From an uncultured Caldilineaceae bacterium (GTDB lineage Bacteria > Chloroflexota > Anaerolineae > Caldilineales > Caldilineaceae), in NCBI GenBank assembly GCA_951813625.1, contig CATOTS010000024.1:124001-188000 (forward strand): a stretch of 64,000 nucleotides of DNA, given 5' to 3'. The position numbers were made by a program, and so were the translations under genes. The notes under the pieces were generated by a model that made no database searches, was not told the DNA's origin, and worked only from the letters and a program-made list of their open reading frames with translations. Each line of letters opens with the position of its first letter. The stretch's first letter is position 1. Below are positions 18,967 to 27,593 of this stretch, piece after piece.

Positions 18967-20153
18967 CGCGCCGGCCTCATTGTAACAGTCGTATGCGTAG
19001 TCGAAAACGCGAACTCAAGTTCCGGATTGCCGTTTTGCCGCAGGCTATCTTTTGCAAGTTGAATCCCTACGCCAAAGCGCTGCGCGAAACCCAGGTTATG
19101 CATAATCTCCGCAATCAATGGGTTTCGGTAATCCGTTGCGCCTTCATGGATATTCTGCGGAGTTACAATTCCGTAGAGACCTCCCGGGCTCTGAATCTCT
19201 ATCCGGTCTGAGAACCAGTAGAGCCTGATCGGCGCATTGGTGCTTTCGTAGTTTCGGTGCATTACGGCGTTGTTGGTAAGTTGCCGCAGCGCCTCCAGAG
19301 GGTAATCCGGTCGGCGAATCTCCCGCGGTCCCGCCGATATGTCGGTGCCAACAGAGATGTTAATCTGGGCCAGGTCGTGTGCGCGGCTCAAGACCTCGAA
19401 AAGTCCTCCGGTAAGCTCCTTTCTGTTCAGAATTGGGTCGGTCATTGAGTTCCCGTCAAAACGGACGAATTGGATGTAAGCCCCGGGCATCCAGGACTGC
19501 GGGTCCTTGCCAAAGGCGATCAAGGAGGCCCACGATGGCGCGTCCTGCGTTACGAGCCGAAGTGAACGAAGCTGCTGGTCCAGCGGGCGCCGGTTCTGCT
19601 CCAGCACTGTGCCTGCAATCGCGGCATGCAGGTAGGATTCCCCGATGTACTCCAGGTTCAGGTCTTCCAACGAAGCGCCAAAGGATGGGCGCATATCGAA
19701 GGCCCGATTGGCTGCCCGGTGGCGTTCGATCAAGCGATGCTCGTCTTCACCCGTCGCCAGCTGAACTGTCGGCCCCACTTTGATCCAGACCCGTCCCTCG
19801 TAGCGCACCGGAGGATTCTCCGCAGGGGTTACCTGGATGACCGCCAACTCGCACCCACCGAGTGTCTTCTTGTCGACCGTCATAGTGGGCAATGGCATGA
19901 TATTTCCATCCCCCCGCATTTGGGCAAGAAGGGTGAGCAGTTCGTCATCAACCGTGATTTTTGCACAGGTACCATCGTCCTCTAACCCAACGAAGATTAC
20001 CCCCGTTCGGCCAGTTGCTGGCAGGTCATTGGCGAATGCGCAAATGTTTCGGCGAATGGCGCTGCGGTTAGCCGCGCTCCTTTTTCTTTCCACAAGGTGG
20101 GACTCGCCATCCGCCAAAAGCGCGGCAAGTTCCCGGTCTGTGTAGAACTTCAT
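18963..20153 (-). CDS. AlbA_2 (Schlafen-type) domain protein with C-terminal GHKL-type ATP-binding domain
   Basis: A 396-residue protein. The N-terminal AlbA_2/Schlafen-like domain shows ESHLVERKRS, RRNICAFANDLP and GVIFVGLEDDG. The C-terminal domain resembles HATPase_c_4 of RecG-like regulators, with LRQLTNNAVMHRNYEST, FSDRIEIQSPGGLYG and YRNPLIAEIMHNLGFAQRFG. Such proteins occur as transcription regulators and in defence modules. The start at 20151-20153 follows a weak ACAAGG; the frame upstream of it overlaps the PhyH gene end and is rejected. Its TGA overlaps the GTG of the ParA-like gene as GTGA, so the two are made together in fixed ratio. Confidence 0.85.
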   Translation of the reverse strand: MKFYTDRELAALLADGESHLVERKRSAANRSAIRRNICAFANDLPATGRTGVIFVGLEDDGTCAKITVDDELLTLLAQMRGDGNIMPLPTMTVDKKTLGGCELAVIQVTPAENPPVRYEGRVWIKVGPTVQLATGEDEHRLIERHRAANRAFDMRPSFGASLEDLNLEYIGESYLHAAIAGTVLEQNRRPLDQQLRSLRLVTQDAPSWASLIAFGKDPQSWMPGAYIQFVRFDGNSMTDPILNRKELTGGLFEVLSRAHDLAQINISVGTDISAGPREIRRPDYPLEALRQLTNNAVMHRNYESTNAPIRLYWFSDRIEIQSPGGLYGIVTPQNIHEGATDYRNPLIAEIMHNLGFAQRFGVGIQLAKDSLRQNGNPELEFAFSTTHTTVTMRPAR

Positions 20154-20202
20154 TGCCTTGTCCGGTTTTGCGGTGCAGTCTTTGCCATGTAGCCGCCCTG
20201 CT

Positions 20203-20985
20203 CTAGGGATAAACCCGCGGGAAGTAGCTGCCGCGCAGCTGTTCGCCATCGGCGACTTCGACGTACTGTTTCATCACATGCTCGCCGCTGGCGACGTAGC
20301 GGGTCTCGCCGGTCATGTAGTGGAGGGCGATGGCCCGCCGCGGCCGGTCGCTTGTGTTGTTGTGCGAGCCGTGCCAGGTCAACGAGTGGTGAAAGTGGAC
20401 CTCGCCCTTCTTTACCGGGCAGCTCGCCACACGCAGCGGACGCCCCTCGTGCTCGGTGGGCATCGCCTTGATCGCCTCCAGCTGCTTCAGATACTCGATG
20501 TTGTTGCCCCACTTGTGCGAGCCGCGCACCATCGACATGCAGCCGTTGGCCTCGTCGGCGTCGTCAAGCGCGACCCAGGCCGTGACCTCGGTCATCGGCC
20601 GGATGATGGGCCAGAGCGGCGCGTCCTGGTGCCAGTGGGTGGTGCCGCCGGTCTGGGGCGGTTTGTACTGGATCTGGTCGTGCCAGATGCGCAGCTCGCC
20701 GGCGCCGGTCAGTTGGGAGATGGCGGTGGTGATGTCGTCGCGGCTGATCAGCTGCCGGAAGGGCTCGCTGGCCTGCCAGATGTTGACGATCTGCCAGACG
20801 GCGAGGCTATCGTCGCGGCTCATGTTGCGCACGTGTACCGGCTGGGGGATGTCGTCGCGCTCGCGCTCGTCAATAACGCGCATGACCTCAGCCCGCAGCG
20901 TTTCGACTTCGTCCGCGGTCAGCACCTGGCCGCCGTTGAGAAAGCCGTTGGCTTGAAACTGCTCTACCTGTGCTGTCGAAAGCAT
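20203..20985 (-). CDS. Phytanoyl-CoA dioxygenase (PhyH) family protein (1)
   Basis: A 260-residue Fe(II)/2-oxoglutarate-dependent oxygenase of the cupin-like double-stranded beta-helix fold. Iron ligands are visible: His119-x-Asp121 in THWHQDAP and His205 in LTWHGSHNN. Bacterial PhyH proteins hydroxylate or halogenate varied small molecules and the substrate here is unknown. The ATG at 20983-20985 follows GTAAGGAGAGCATC, an excellent ribosome site. The downstream AlbA_2 gene starts 49 bases after its stop; the upstream TIM-barrel gene ends 68 bases before it. Confidence 0.93.
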   Translation of the reverse strand: MLSTAQVEQFQANGFLNGGQVLTADEVETLRAEVMRVIDERERDDIPQPVHVRNMSRDDSLAVWQIVNIWQASEPFRQLISRDDITTAISQLTGAGELRIWHDQIQYKPPQTGGTTHWHQDAPLWPIIRPMTEVTAWVALDDADEANGCMSMVRGSHKWGNNIEYLKQLEAIKAMPTEHEGRPLRVASCPVKKGEVHFHHSLTWHGSHNNTSDRPRRAIALHYMTGETRYVASGEHVMKQYVEVADGEQLRGSYFPRVYP

Positions 20986-21053
20986 GATGCTCTCCTTACG
21001 TCCCAGGGACCTGGACACTTACCCGATCAGGGATGCGGAATTGCCGCGGCCGA

Positions 21054-21851
21054 TCAGCGTGCGCCGCAGGCCTGCAGACAGGCCTGCATGTGGCCGCGGC
21101 TCTCGGCTGCAATCGTGCAGCACTGTTCGAGGCTGTATTCCCTGGCGCCGATGACCTCAAGATTCAGGGGTCCGTCGTAGCCGTTCTCGTGCAGGACGCG
21201 GACGTAGCCCACGAGATCGATGTCGCCGCGGCCGTTGGCCTGCAGCTCCGGTTTGCCCGGCCCTTGCTGGCGGCCCTTGCAGTCGCGGATATGGACGTGC
21301 TTGACGCGGCTGATGACGGCAGCGATGGCCTCGACCGGATTCTCATTGGCGCGGTGGATGTGGGAGGGGTCCATGTCGATGCCGAAATTGGGCGAGCTGA
21401 TGGCCTCCATCGCCCGCAGCGTCGTGGGCGTGTCGAAGATGCTGGCGCCGACGTGGGCCTTGACACAAAGCGTGATGCCGTATTTCTCCGCCAACAGTGA
21501 CAGAGCGCCAAGCTCGTCGATAGTCTCGACGAGGCTATCCTCGTTGCCGGATTCGCCGCCAGGACCAACGTTGACGATGGGGATGCCGCATTCAGCCGCG
21601 GCCTGCATGACCGGCTCCATGATTTCCACGTCGCGGCGCGGTTGTTCGATGGCAAGCAGCTCAAGGTCGTGGGCCTGTGCCAGGCGTTTCACCTCAGAAG
21701 CCTGCTCCTGGCAGCGCTCAGGGTCGAGATGGTCGGCCATTTGGGGAATGGCGGCGAGCTCGATGCCGTCGTAGCCCGCAAGTGCGATGTAGCGAAAGGC
21801 GGTCTCCATGTCGTATCCGCCGAAAAGTACAGAGTTTGCGCCAAGTTTCAT
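21054..21851 (-). CDS. Sugar phosphate isomerase/epimerase (xylose-isomerase-like TIM barrel) (1)
   Basis: A 265-residue AP-endonuclease-2/xylose-isomerase-like TIM barrel. Metal-ligand regions are visible: GYDGIELAAIP near strand 2, GIDMDPSHIHRAN in the middle, VKHVHIRDCKGR with the conserved H-x-H, and GPLNLEVIG near the end. These enzymes isomerise or epimerise keto-sugars and inositol derivatives. The ATG follows CGGAGCGATATTC. It stands between a PhyH oxygenase and tandem sulfatase-fold genes and probably belongs to the same carbohydrate-handling transcript. Confidence 0.9.
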   Translation of the reverse strand: MKLGANSVLFGGYDMETAFRYIALAGYDGIELAAIPQMADHLDPERCQEQASEVKRLAQAHDLELLAIEQPRRDVEIMEPVMQAAAECGIPIVNVGPGGESGNEDSLVETIDELGALSLLAEKYGITLCVKAHVGASIFDTPTTLRAMEAISSPNFGIDMDPSHIHRANENPVEAIAAVISRVKHVHIRDCKGRQQGPGKPELQANGRGDIDLVGYVRVLHENGYDGPLNLEVIGAREYSLEQCCTIAAESRGHMQACLQACGAR

Positions 21852-21935
21852 GAATATCGCTCCGTTTTGTGGCGATGGGGCGTACGATGCTTTCGAGTTT
21901 GTATCGGCCCGGCCCCGGGCCGTCCGGTCTGAAAT

Positions 21936-23345
21936 CTAATGTCCATTGTCGTTCGTCAACGCGCGCGTTCGCCGCAGCGCCTCCCGGCTGGGTCGACCGA
22001 TGCGCAGATTGTCGTAGGCCTGCTGAGAGCTGGTGAAGTAGTCGATGCCTTCAATGTCGTGCCACCCGGGCTGGTGGTGGATGGGGTTGGGAAGTCCGGT
22101 CTCAGCCTCGCGCCGACTGGCCCATGCGTCCATGCGAGCAGTGAGGGCGTCCACGACGCCGGGCAGCTCTGCGGCCAGATTGTGTTGCTCACCTGGATCC
22201 TCAACCAGGTTGTAGAGCTCCACCGGCGGCATGAAATGGAAGTCAGGCTCGAGCGCGCGGATCAGTTTCCACTGCGGCGTGCGCCAGCCATGTTTGCGCA
22301 TCCAAGCGCACTCGGTGATATAGATTTCGCTGGCGTGCGAGGGGACTTTGCCCTCGATCATGGGAAGCAGGGAACAGCCGTCGAAGTCGATGCCGGCGTC
22401 GATGCAGGCGAGCTCGAGCAGCGTCGGGACTAGGTCCTTGTGCTGGTTGTAACCGCCGACGCGCTCGCCGGCGGGAAGCTTGGGCGGGTAGCGCAGCATC
22501 AGTGGCACGCGTAGGTTGTTGTCGTAGAGACCGTGGTGGTCGTACCAGAAGCCGTGTTCGTCGAGCTCCTCGCCGTGGTCGCCGTTGACGGCGACGATTG
22601 TCCGGTCTAAGATGCCGTGCTCTTCGAGCGCGGTCAAGATCGACTGGATGGCGGCGTCCATGTAGGCAAGCGCGCCGTCGTACTGGGCGTTGACGTATTT
22701 TCTGTCGCTGATGCCTGGCGGCAGCATGTCGATGAGCGTATCGCTGAAGGGATCGAATGCGAGGACCGGGTCCATCGAGCGGTTGGCAGGATCGCACTCG
22801 TCGCCGTGATAAAACATTCTCTCGAAGGGCTGCGGCGGCAGGTAGGGAGAGTGGGGATCCATGTGACGCAGGAAAAGGAAAAAAGGCCTGTCTTCGGCGA
22901 CGAGGCGGTCGAGCGCGGGCAGAGCGAGCTGGTTCAGCCTCTGCGCCTTGGGCGCGCGGCCCTCGGACCAGCTGCCCATCTGCGGGAAGTTGAGGTATTC
23001 GTCGAATCCCCGGCTGCTGGGCCGGCCGGAGAAGCCGACCGAGACGGTGTGGTAGCCGTGTTCGCGCAGGATCTCGGCCAGCGTTTTCACCTCGGGACGC
23101 AGGGGGCCTTTGGGTCGGTGCGCGACCATCTGGGTGGTGAAGATGTCCATGCCGGTCAGCATCATGGCGTAGGCGCTGGTCGTCGGGATGTGGGGGCTGA
23201 AGGTGTTCTCGAAGAGCACGCCCTGCGATGCAAAGCGGTCGAGACGCGGCGTGGTCAGCCGTCCGTAACCGTAGCAGCTCATACGGCTGGCGCGCAACGA
23301 ATCGATTCCGAGCAGGACGATGTCCGGCCTGTCCTTGCCTGCCAT
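21936..23345 (-). CDS. Sulfatase-fold (alkaline phosphatase superfamily) hydrolase without the formylglycine motif (1)
   Basis: A 469-residue protein. Metal-site motifs are intact: GIDSLRA (Asp15) and VNGDHGEEL. At the nucleophile position the family pattern C/S-x-P-x-R is missing. The local sequence HIPTTSAYAMMLTG places Thr55 where the formylglycine Cys stands, Ser57 at the Pro and Tyr59 at the Arg. Thr nucleophiles are known in phosphodiesterase/phosphotransferase branches of this superfamily, so this may hydrolyse a phosphate ester or act as a transferase rather than a sulfatase. No signal peptide is seen. It lies 14 bases after its paralogue. Confidence 0.88.
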   Translation of the reverse strand: MAGKDRPDIVLLGIDSLRASRMSCYGYGRLTTPRLDRFASQGVLFENTFSPHIPTTSAYAMMLTGMDIFTTQMVAHRPKGPLRPEVKTLAEILREHGYHTVSVGFSGRPSSRGFDEYLNFPQMGSWSEGRAPKAQRLNQLALPALDRLVAEDRPFFLFLRHMDPHSPYLPPQPFERMFYHGDECDPANRSMDPVLAFDPFSDTLIDMLPPGISDRKYVNAQYDGALAYMDAAIQSILTALEEHGILDRTIVAVNGDHGEELDEHGFWYDHHGLYDNNLRVPLMLRYPPKLPAGERVGGYNQHKDLVPTLLELACIDAGIDFDGCSLLPMIEGKVPSHASEIYITECAWMRKHGWRTPQWKLIRALEPDFHFMPPVELYNLVEDPGEQHNLAAELPGVVDALTARMDAWASRREAETGLPNPIHHQPGWHDIEGIDYFTSSQQAYDNLRIGRPSREALRRTRALTNDNGH

Positions 23346-23359
23346 CTGGCGGTTCTCCG

Positions 23360-24769
23360 TTACTCCTCTTCTTCGACCTTGCGCGACTCGGCCTGAAGCC
23401 GACGTGCGGCGCTGGCGTCGCCGATGTGGAGCGAATCGTAGGCCTGCTGCGAGCTCTTAAACGCGCCGACACCCTTGATGCCGTGCCAGTCGCCCTGGTG
23501 GTGGATCGGGTTGGGCAGCCCGGTCTCAGCCTCCCTCTGGCTGATCCAGGCGTCCATGCGGGCCGTGAGGGCCTCGACAACGCCGGGCAGCTCTTCGGCC
23601 AGATTGTTGTTCTCGTCGGGGTCTTCGACGAGGTTGTAGAGCTCGACGGGTGGCTTGAAGTGGAAATCGGGTTCAAGTGCGCGGATCAGCTTCCACTGCG
23701 GCGTGCGCCAGCCGTGCTTGCGCATCCACGTGCACTCTGTAATGTAGATTTCGCTCTCGTGAGACGCGACCTTGCCCTCGATCATGGGCAGAAGCGAGCG
23801 GCCGTCGAAGTCGATACCGGCGTCGATCTCTGCCAGTTCGAGCAGGGTGGGCACGAGGTCCTTGTGCTGGTTGTAGCCTGCCACCCGTCTGCCGGCCGGC
23901 AGCTTCGGCGGGTAGCGCAGCATCAGCGGCACGTGCAGCACGACGTCGTAGATGCCGTGGTGGTCGAACCAGCATTCGTGGTCGTATAGCGTCTCGCCAT
24001 GGTCGCCGTTGATGGCGACGATGGTCTCGTCGAAGACGCCGTGGGCTTCGAGCGCGGTGAAGAGGGACTGGATGGCGGCGTCCATATAGGCGATGGCGCC
24101 GTCGTACTGGGCGATGACGTAGTCTTTGTCGGTGGTGCCCGGCGGCAGCCACGAGACGAGAAAGTCGCTGAACGGCTTGAAGGCGAGGACCGGATCCATC
24201 GACCGGTTGTCCGGGTCGCGCTCGTCACCGTGGTAGAACATGCGCTCGTAGGGCTCCGGCGGCAGATAGGGCGCGTGCGGGTCCATGTGGCGCAGGAAGA
24301 GGAAAAAGGGCTTGTCGGACGCGAGGAGGCGGTCAAGCACCGGAAGGACCTGCTCGTTGAGGAGCTGGGCCTTGGGCTGACGGCCTTCTGCCCAGGAGCC
24401 CCAGGCCGGGTAGCTGAGGTATTCGTCGAAGCCGCGGCTGCTGGGGTTTCCGTCGAAGCCGACGCAGACGGTGTGGTAGCCCTCGTCGCGTAGGATTTCG
24501 GCCAGTGTTTTCACTTCAGGGCGCAGGGGGCCCTGGTGGCGCAGGGCGACGACCTGTGTCGAGAAGACGTCGAGGCCGGTCAGCATCGAGGCATAGGCGC
24601 TGGTGGTCGGGATGTGAGCGCTGTAGGTGTTTTCGAAGAGGACACCCTGGCTGGCGAAGCGGTCGAGGTAGGGGCTCGTGAGCCGGTCATAGCCGTAGCA
24701 GCTCATGTGATCGGCGAGCAGCGAGTCGATGCCGAAAAGGATGATGTTCGGTTTTGCATTCGGTGCCAT
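23360..24769 (-). CDS. Sulfatase-fold hydrolase without the formylglycine motif (2), tandem paralogue
   Basis: Also 469 residues and colinear with gene (1) throughout, with long identical stretches such as MRKHGWRTPQWKLIRALEPD and ELYNLVEDP. The nucleophile region again reads HIPTTSAYASMLTG with Thr55. Metal motifs GIDSLLA and INGDHGETL are present. The C-terminus is charged (SRKVEEEE). This gene comes first in the transcript, after a 1.26 kb gene-free region. The two are the product of a tandem duplication that kept both copies, so either dosage or divergent substrate use is likely. Confidence 0.88.
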   Translation of the reverse strand: MAPNAKPNIILFGIDSLLADHMSCYGYDRLTSPYLDRFASQGVLFENTYSAHIPTTSAYASMLTGLDVFSTQVVALRHQGPLRPEVKTLAEILRDEGYHTVCVGFDGNPSSRGFDEYLSYPAWGSWAEGRQPKAQLLNEQVLPVLDRLLASDKPFFLFLRHMDPHAPYLPPEPYERMFYHGDERDPDNRSMDPVLAFKPFSDFLVSWLPPGTTDKDYVIAQYDGAIAYMDAAIQSLFTALEAHGVFDETIVAINGDHGETLYDHECWFDHHGIYDVVLHVPLMLRYPPKLPAGRRVAGYNQHKDLVPTLLELAEIDAGIDFDGRSLLPMIEGKVASHESEIYITECTWMRKHGWRTPQWKLIRALEPDFHFKPPVELYNLVEDPDENNNLAEELPGVVEALTARMDAWISQREAETGLPNPIHHQGDWHGIKGVGAFKSSQQAYDSLHIGDASAARRLQAESRKVEEEE

Positions 24770-25170
24770 CGTGCTTTCCTTCTATGCTGGTGAACCGGAA
24801 GGGTCTTGCCGGCGTGGTGAGGACTGTGGTGCGCACGCGGTATGCGGGCGGTGCGTGCGGTCCCCTTGCGGCCGCCGGATCGTGCCGAAAATGGCCGTCT
24901 CGGAACTGTTCTTGAAGGTCGCTGAAACGGTAACACATTGAGCGGTACGCGGCAAGAATAGGGCCCAGCAATTCCGTTGCTCTTCCAGTCCGTTTTCGGT
25001 GCCGGATTGCACGGTGCGGTGATGGGAGCTAATGGCCGCCGCGGCCGGTCCGGCGGCCAGGGCAACGGGCCGTTTGAGGGCCGAAATGGGCGACACGGGC
25101 CGTGCCGCTCCGTTTGCCTTCGAAACAGGTCGTATAAGCTCGCGAAGAGTAGTTCTATATCGAATCATGT

Positions 25171-25210
25171 CGGGTCAAGTCCGGTGAAGTCCGGTCAAGT
25201 CCGGTCAAGT
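25171..25210 (+). repeat. Tandem 10-bp repeat array 1 (CCGGTCAAGT x4)
   Basis: Four units of ten bases: CGGGTCAAGT, CCGGTGAAGT, CCGGTCAAGT, CCGGTCAAGT. The ten-base period is close to one helical turn, so every unit faces the same side of the DNA, as in cooperative protein-binding arrays. It lies about 400 bases upstream of the sulfatase-fold gene (2) start on the minus strand. Confidence 0.85.
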
Positions 25211-25560
25211 CGGGCCGGATGAGTTTTTCCCGCAGTAAAGACTGTTCACTGCGCCAGACGCATGGCTGAGAAACGAACGGCATCTGGCTTCTGGAAAAAG
25301 GAACCTTTCGAGACGGGAGGACTAAGAGACAGGGCGCGCCGGTTCGCATTGTGACGTGTCGGGGTCGAACCGAGACGCTGAGTAGGAAGTCGTAAAGATT
25401 CGCTCTGTTGCCTATTGACGCAACTGTGCGAATGCCAGCGCGTCCAGGAAAGGCTGCACGAGGCCGGCGCAAAGTCTCCCTGCGTTGAAAAGCCTGCTAG
25501 TGGGGCAACTGCCTTCGGCGAGATTCGGGTCATTTTGAAAGGCTATGAATGTTTCGTTGA

Positions 25561-25610
25561 AAGTCGACCAATGTCGACCAATGTAGACTGAAGTCCTTCA
25601 ATGTCGACCG
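25561..25610 (+). repeat. Tandem 10-bp repeat array 2 (AATGTCGACC-type x5)
   Basis: Five ten-base units: AAGTCGACCA, ATGTCGACCA, ATGTAGACTG, AAGTCCTTCA, ATGTCGACCG. The period equals that of array 1, and both share AAGTC at the unit start. The two arrays are 350 bases apart. Confidence 0.8.
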
Positions 25611-25916
25611 AAACTTTTTTCCTGAAGGACGGAAAACAGGTGACCAGCATCCTATTCTATGCTATTTCCCCCGGTAAGACTGCGATTCGCGTAGCGGTCC
25701 GGAAGGTTTCATGGCGCCCTCAGTTTCCAAGTGTATTCGAAAAGAAAATCTCTTGCACCGCGGCGACAAAGATGCTCTTGAGCCAATGTCTTTCTGCCCT
25801 GGATACTGCATAAACAATGCTCGCGGCTCTTGCCCGGAAATCGTGAAGATTCACTGTAAGGCTACACCAATGTATGGCATTCTGTTTCTGGACGGCGGCG
25901 TGAATGCAGGTTGATA

Positions 25917-25945
25917 TTGCTCTTTGCCAGCCGACTGTTTACAAT
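25917..25945 (+). promoter_or_regulatory. Likely promoter of the MFS gene
   Basis: TTGCTC (25917-25922) and TACAAT (25940-25945) are separated by 17 bases. The -10 box matches five of six consensus positions, the -35 only three. Transcription would start near 25952, about 80 bases before the MFS start codon. Confidence 0.4.
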
Positions 25946-26031
25946 GGGCACCACGCCACATAATGTAGAGGCCCAGGGAAGCCCTGTCTGCGCATGGCTG
26001 GGCGGTCTTGGCCTGTAAAGGACTCTTTTCG

Positions 26032-27333
26032 ATGCCTGAAATGTCCCGCGTGCAGCTGCGGCTGCTGGTGACGCTGTTTGTGGTAAGTAGCCTGAACAGC
26101 GCGGCGATGATCTCCAGTTTTGTGCTGACCCCGATTATTTCCTATTCGCTGAGCGGGAGTGTGCAGCTGATCGGGCTGCCGAACGCGCTGTCGATGGCGG
26201 GACGGGCGGGCGCGGGTTACCCACTGGGTTGGCTGCTGGACAAGGCGGGGCGGCGGATTGGCCTGGCCGCGGGGCTCTCGTTCGTGATTTTCGGGATGCT
26301 GGTTTCGGCGTCGGCGATTTCGGCGGGGTCGCTTGGCCTTTTCCTGGGAGGCGCGGTGCTGCTGGGAGTGGGCAGGGCAGCCCTGGAGCAGACACGTTTT
26401 GCAGCCGCAGAGATCTTTCCGCTTTCGCAGCGGGCCAAGGTAATCGGCATTGTCGTCTTCGCGGGTACGGTGGGCGCAGTGGGAGGTCCGCTGCTGGTGG
26501 AGCCGGCCGTGAGCACAGCGCGTGAGCGCGGGTTCAACGAGCATATCGGGCCGTTCTGGCTGGGCGCGGCCGTGATGGCGCTGGCCCTGGTCCTGCTGCT
26601 CGTAGCCCTGCGGCCGGACCCAAAGGACCTGGCCGCGCAGCTCGGGCACGGGGCCGAAGACGGCACCGCGCACGGCGATGCCGACAAGAGTTCGAAGGGG
26701 AACCGGGTCGGCGGCGCGCAAAGGAGGGGTTTCAGCCAAGTACTGGAGCTGATGAGGCTGCCTGACGTGCAGCTGGCGATTGCGGCCATGGCGATCGGGC
26801 AGATGGTGATGACGCTGTTGATGGTGGTGACGCCGCTGCACATGAACCGGGCCGACTATGACGCGAGGGCAATCTCTTTTGTCTTGATGGCGCATACCCT
26901 GGGGATGTTTGGTCTTTCGGGTCTGAGCGGGTGGCTGGTGGCGCGCGTTGGCCGCGTGCCGATGATCTTCGCCGGGGCATTAGTCCAGGTGCTGGCGGCG
27001 ATCATGATGCCGCTGTCGACGGAGCTGCCGGTGTTGTATGCTTCGCTGTTTCTGCTGGGCCTGGGTTGGAATTTCAGCTACATTGCGGGTTCGGCGCTGC
27101 TGTCGGCCGCTCTGGCGGGCTCGCGGCAGCGCGGCCGCGTGCAGGGTGTGAGCGAGGTGTGCGTAGCGGTTGCTTCAGCGGTGGGCAGTTTGGGAACGGG
27201 GAATGTGTACTCAATCAGCGGGGTCGTGGCAGTGGCCGTGAGCGGCGTGCTCTTTTCAGGGCTGCTGGCGTGCCTGGCGCTGTGGCTGGGGCGTGCGCAT
27301 CTGTTTCCGGTGGCGGCGGAGCGGCGTCTCTAG
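26032..27333 (+). CDS. Major facilitator superfamily transporter
   Basis: About 433 residues with roughly twelve hydrophobic segments in two halves joined by a hydrophilic loop (about 210-245, rich in Lys/Gly/Asp). The cytoplasmic loop between helices 2 and 3 reads GWLLDKAGRRIGL, a version of the MFS signature GxLaDrxGrkxxl, and its counterpart in the second half reads GWLVARVGRVPMIF. This is a 12-helix efflux- or sugar-type carrier; the substrate is unknown. The ATG at 26032 follows AAAGGA by eight bases; the ATG at 26041 is an alternative. Confidence 0.88.
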   Translation: MPEMSRVQLRLLVTLFVVSSLNSAAMISSFVLTPIISYSLSGSVQLIGLPNALSMAGRAGAGYPLGWLLDKAGRRIGLAAGLSFVIFGMLVSASAISAGSLGLFLGGAVLLGVGRAALEQTRFAAAEIFPLSQRAKVIGIVVFAGTVGAVGGPLLVEPAVSTARERGFNEHIGPFWLGAAVMALALVLLLVALRPDPKDLAAQLGHGAEDGTAHGDADKSSKGNRVGGAQRRGFSQVLELMRLPDVQLAIAAMAIGQMVMTLLMVVTPLHMNRADYDARAISFVLMAHTLGMFGLSGLSGWLVARVGRVPMIFAGALVQVLAAIMMPLSTELPVLYASLFLLGLGWNFSYIAGSALLSAALAGSRQRGRVQGVSEVCVAVASAVGSLGTGNVYSISGVVAVAVSGVLFSGLLACLALWLGRAHLFPVAAERRL

Positions 27334-27411
27334 TTTTGAGTTGCTCGTTTTTGGCGAGACTAAGCGGGCAGGGCGAGTTGGGAGTTTGAGGCGGCGCGGG
27401 ACGGGGTTGGC

Positions 27412-27593
27412 TGTCTGAACTGTGATTTATCTGATTTATCAGATGGGCAGGATTAAGGGCTGCCTTGCGAGATGCTTGATGGAGCGATGAGTAGGACCTC
27501 CTGAACTGTCTTATAGGGATTTCCTTTATCGCCTGAATCTGTGCTTTTGGAATCAAAGTTAATCCTCTAATCAGATGAATCACAGTTCAGACA
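27412..27593 (+). repeat. Imperfect inverted-repeat element beside the GxxExxY gene
   Basis: The left arm (27412-27455) begins TGTCTGAACTGTGATTTATC. The right arm (27559-27593) is its reverse complement with one mismatch over the first 25 bases, and both arms end in AGGATTAA. The right arm overlaps the stop codon of the GxxExxY gene (27587-27589). The inner ~100 bases hold no gene. The shape resembles a miniature inverted-repeat element or a long hairpin RNA. Confidence 0.75.

Larger units (their letters stand above)
24770..26031. other. 1.26 kb gene-free divergent region with phased short repeats
   Basis: Lies between the divergently transcribed sulfatase-fold gene (2) and the MFS gene. Short open frames exist on both strands but none has family character or a good ribosome site. 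Visible content: four 10-bp units at 25171-25210, five 10-bp units at 25561-25610, and a likely promoter for the MFS gene at 25917-25945. Confidence 0.6.

Noticed and set aside
22243-23676. A 477-codon minus-strand frame overlapping both tandem sulfatase-fold genes
   Set aside because: It lies in another frame of the same strand, is Arg/Pro-rich and spans the intergenic gap; the two sulfatase frames have clear homology.
25171-25610. The 10-bp repeats as a CRISPR array
   Set aside because: Units are only ten bases, directly adjacent with no spacers, and no cas gene is present.
25601-25813. A 70-codon plus-strand frame in the long gene-free region
   Set aside because: No ribosome site, no family resemblance, and its first codons are part of the 10-bp repeat array.
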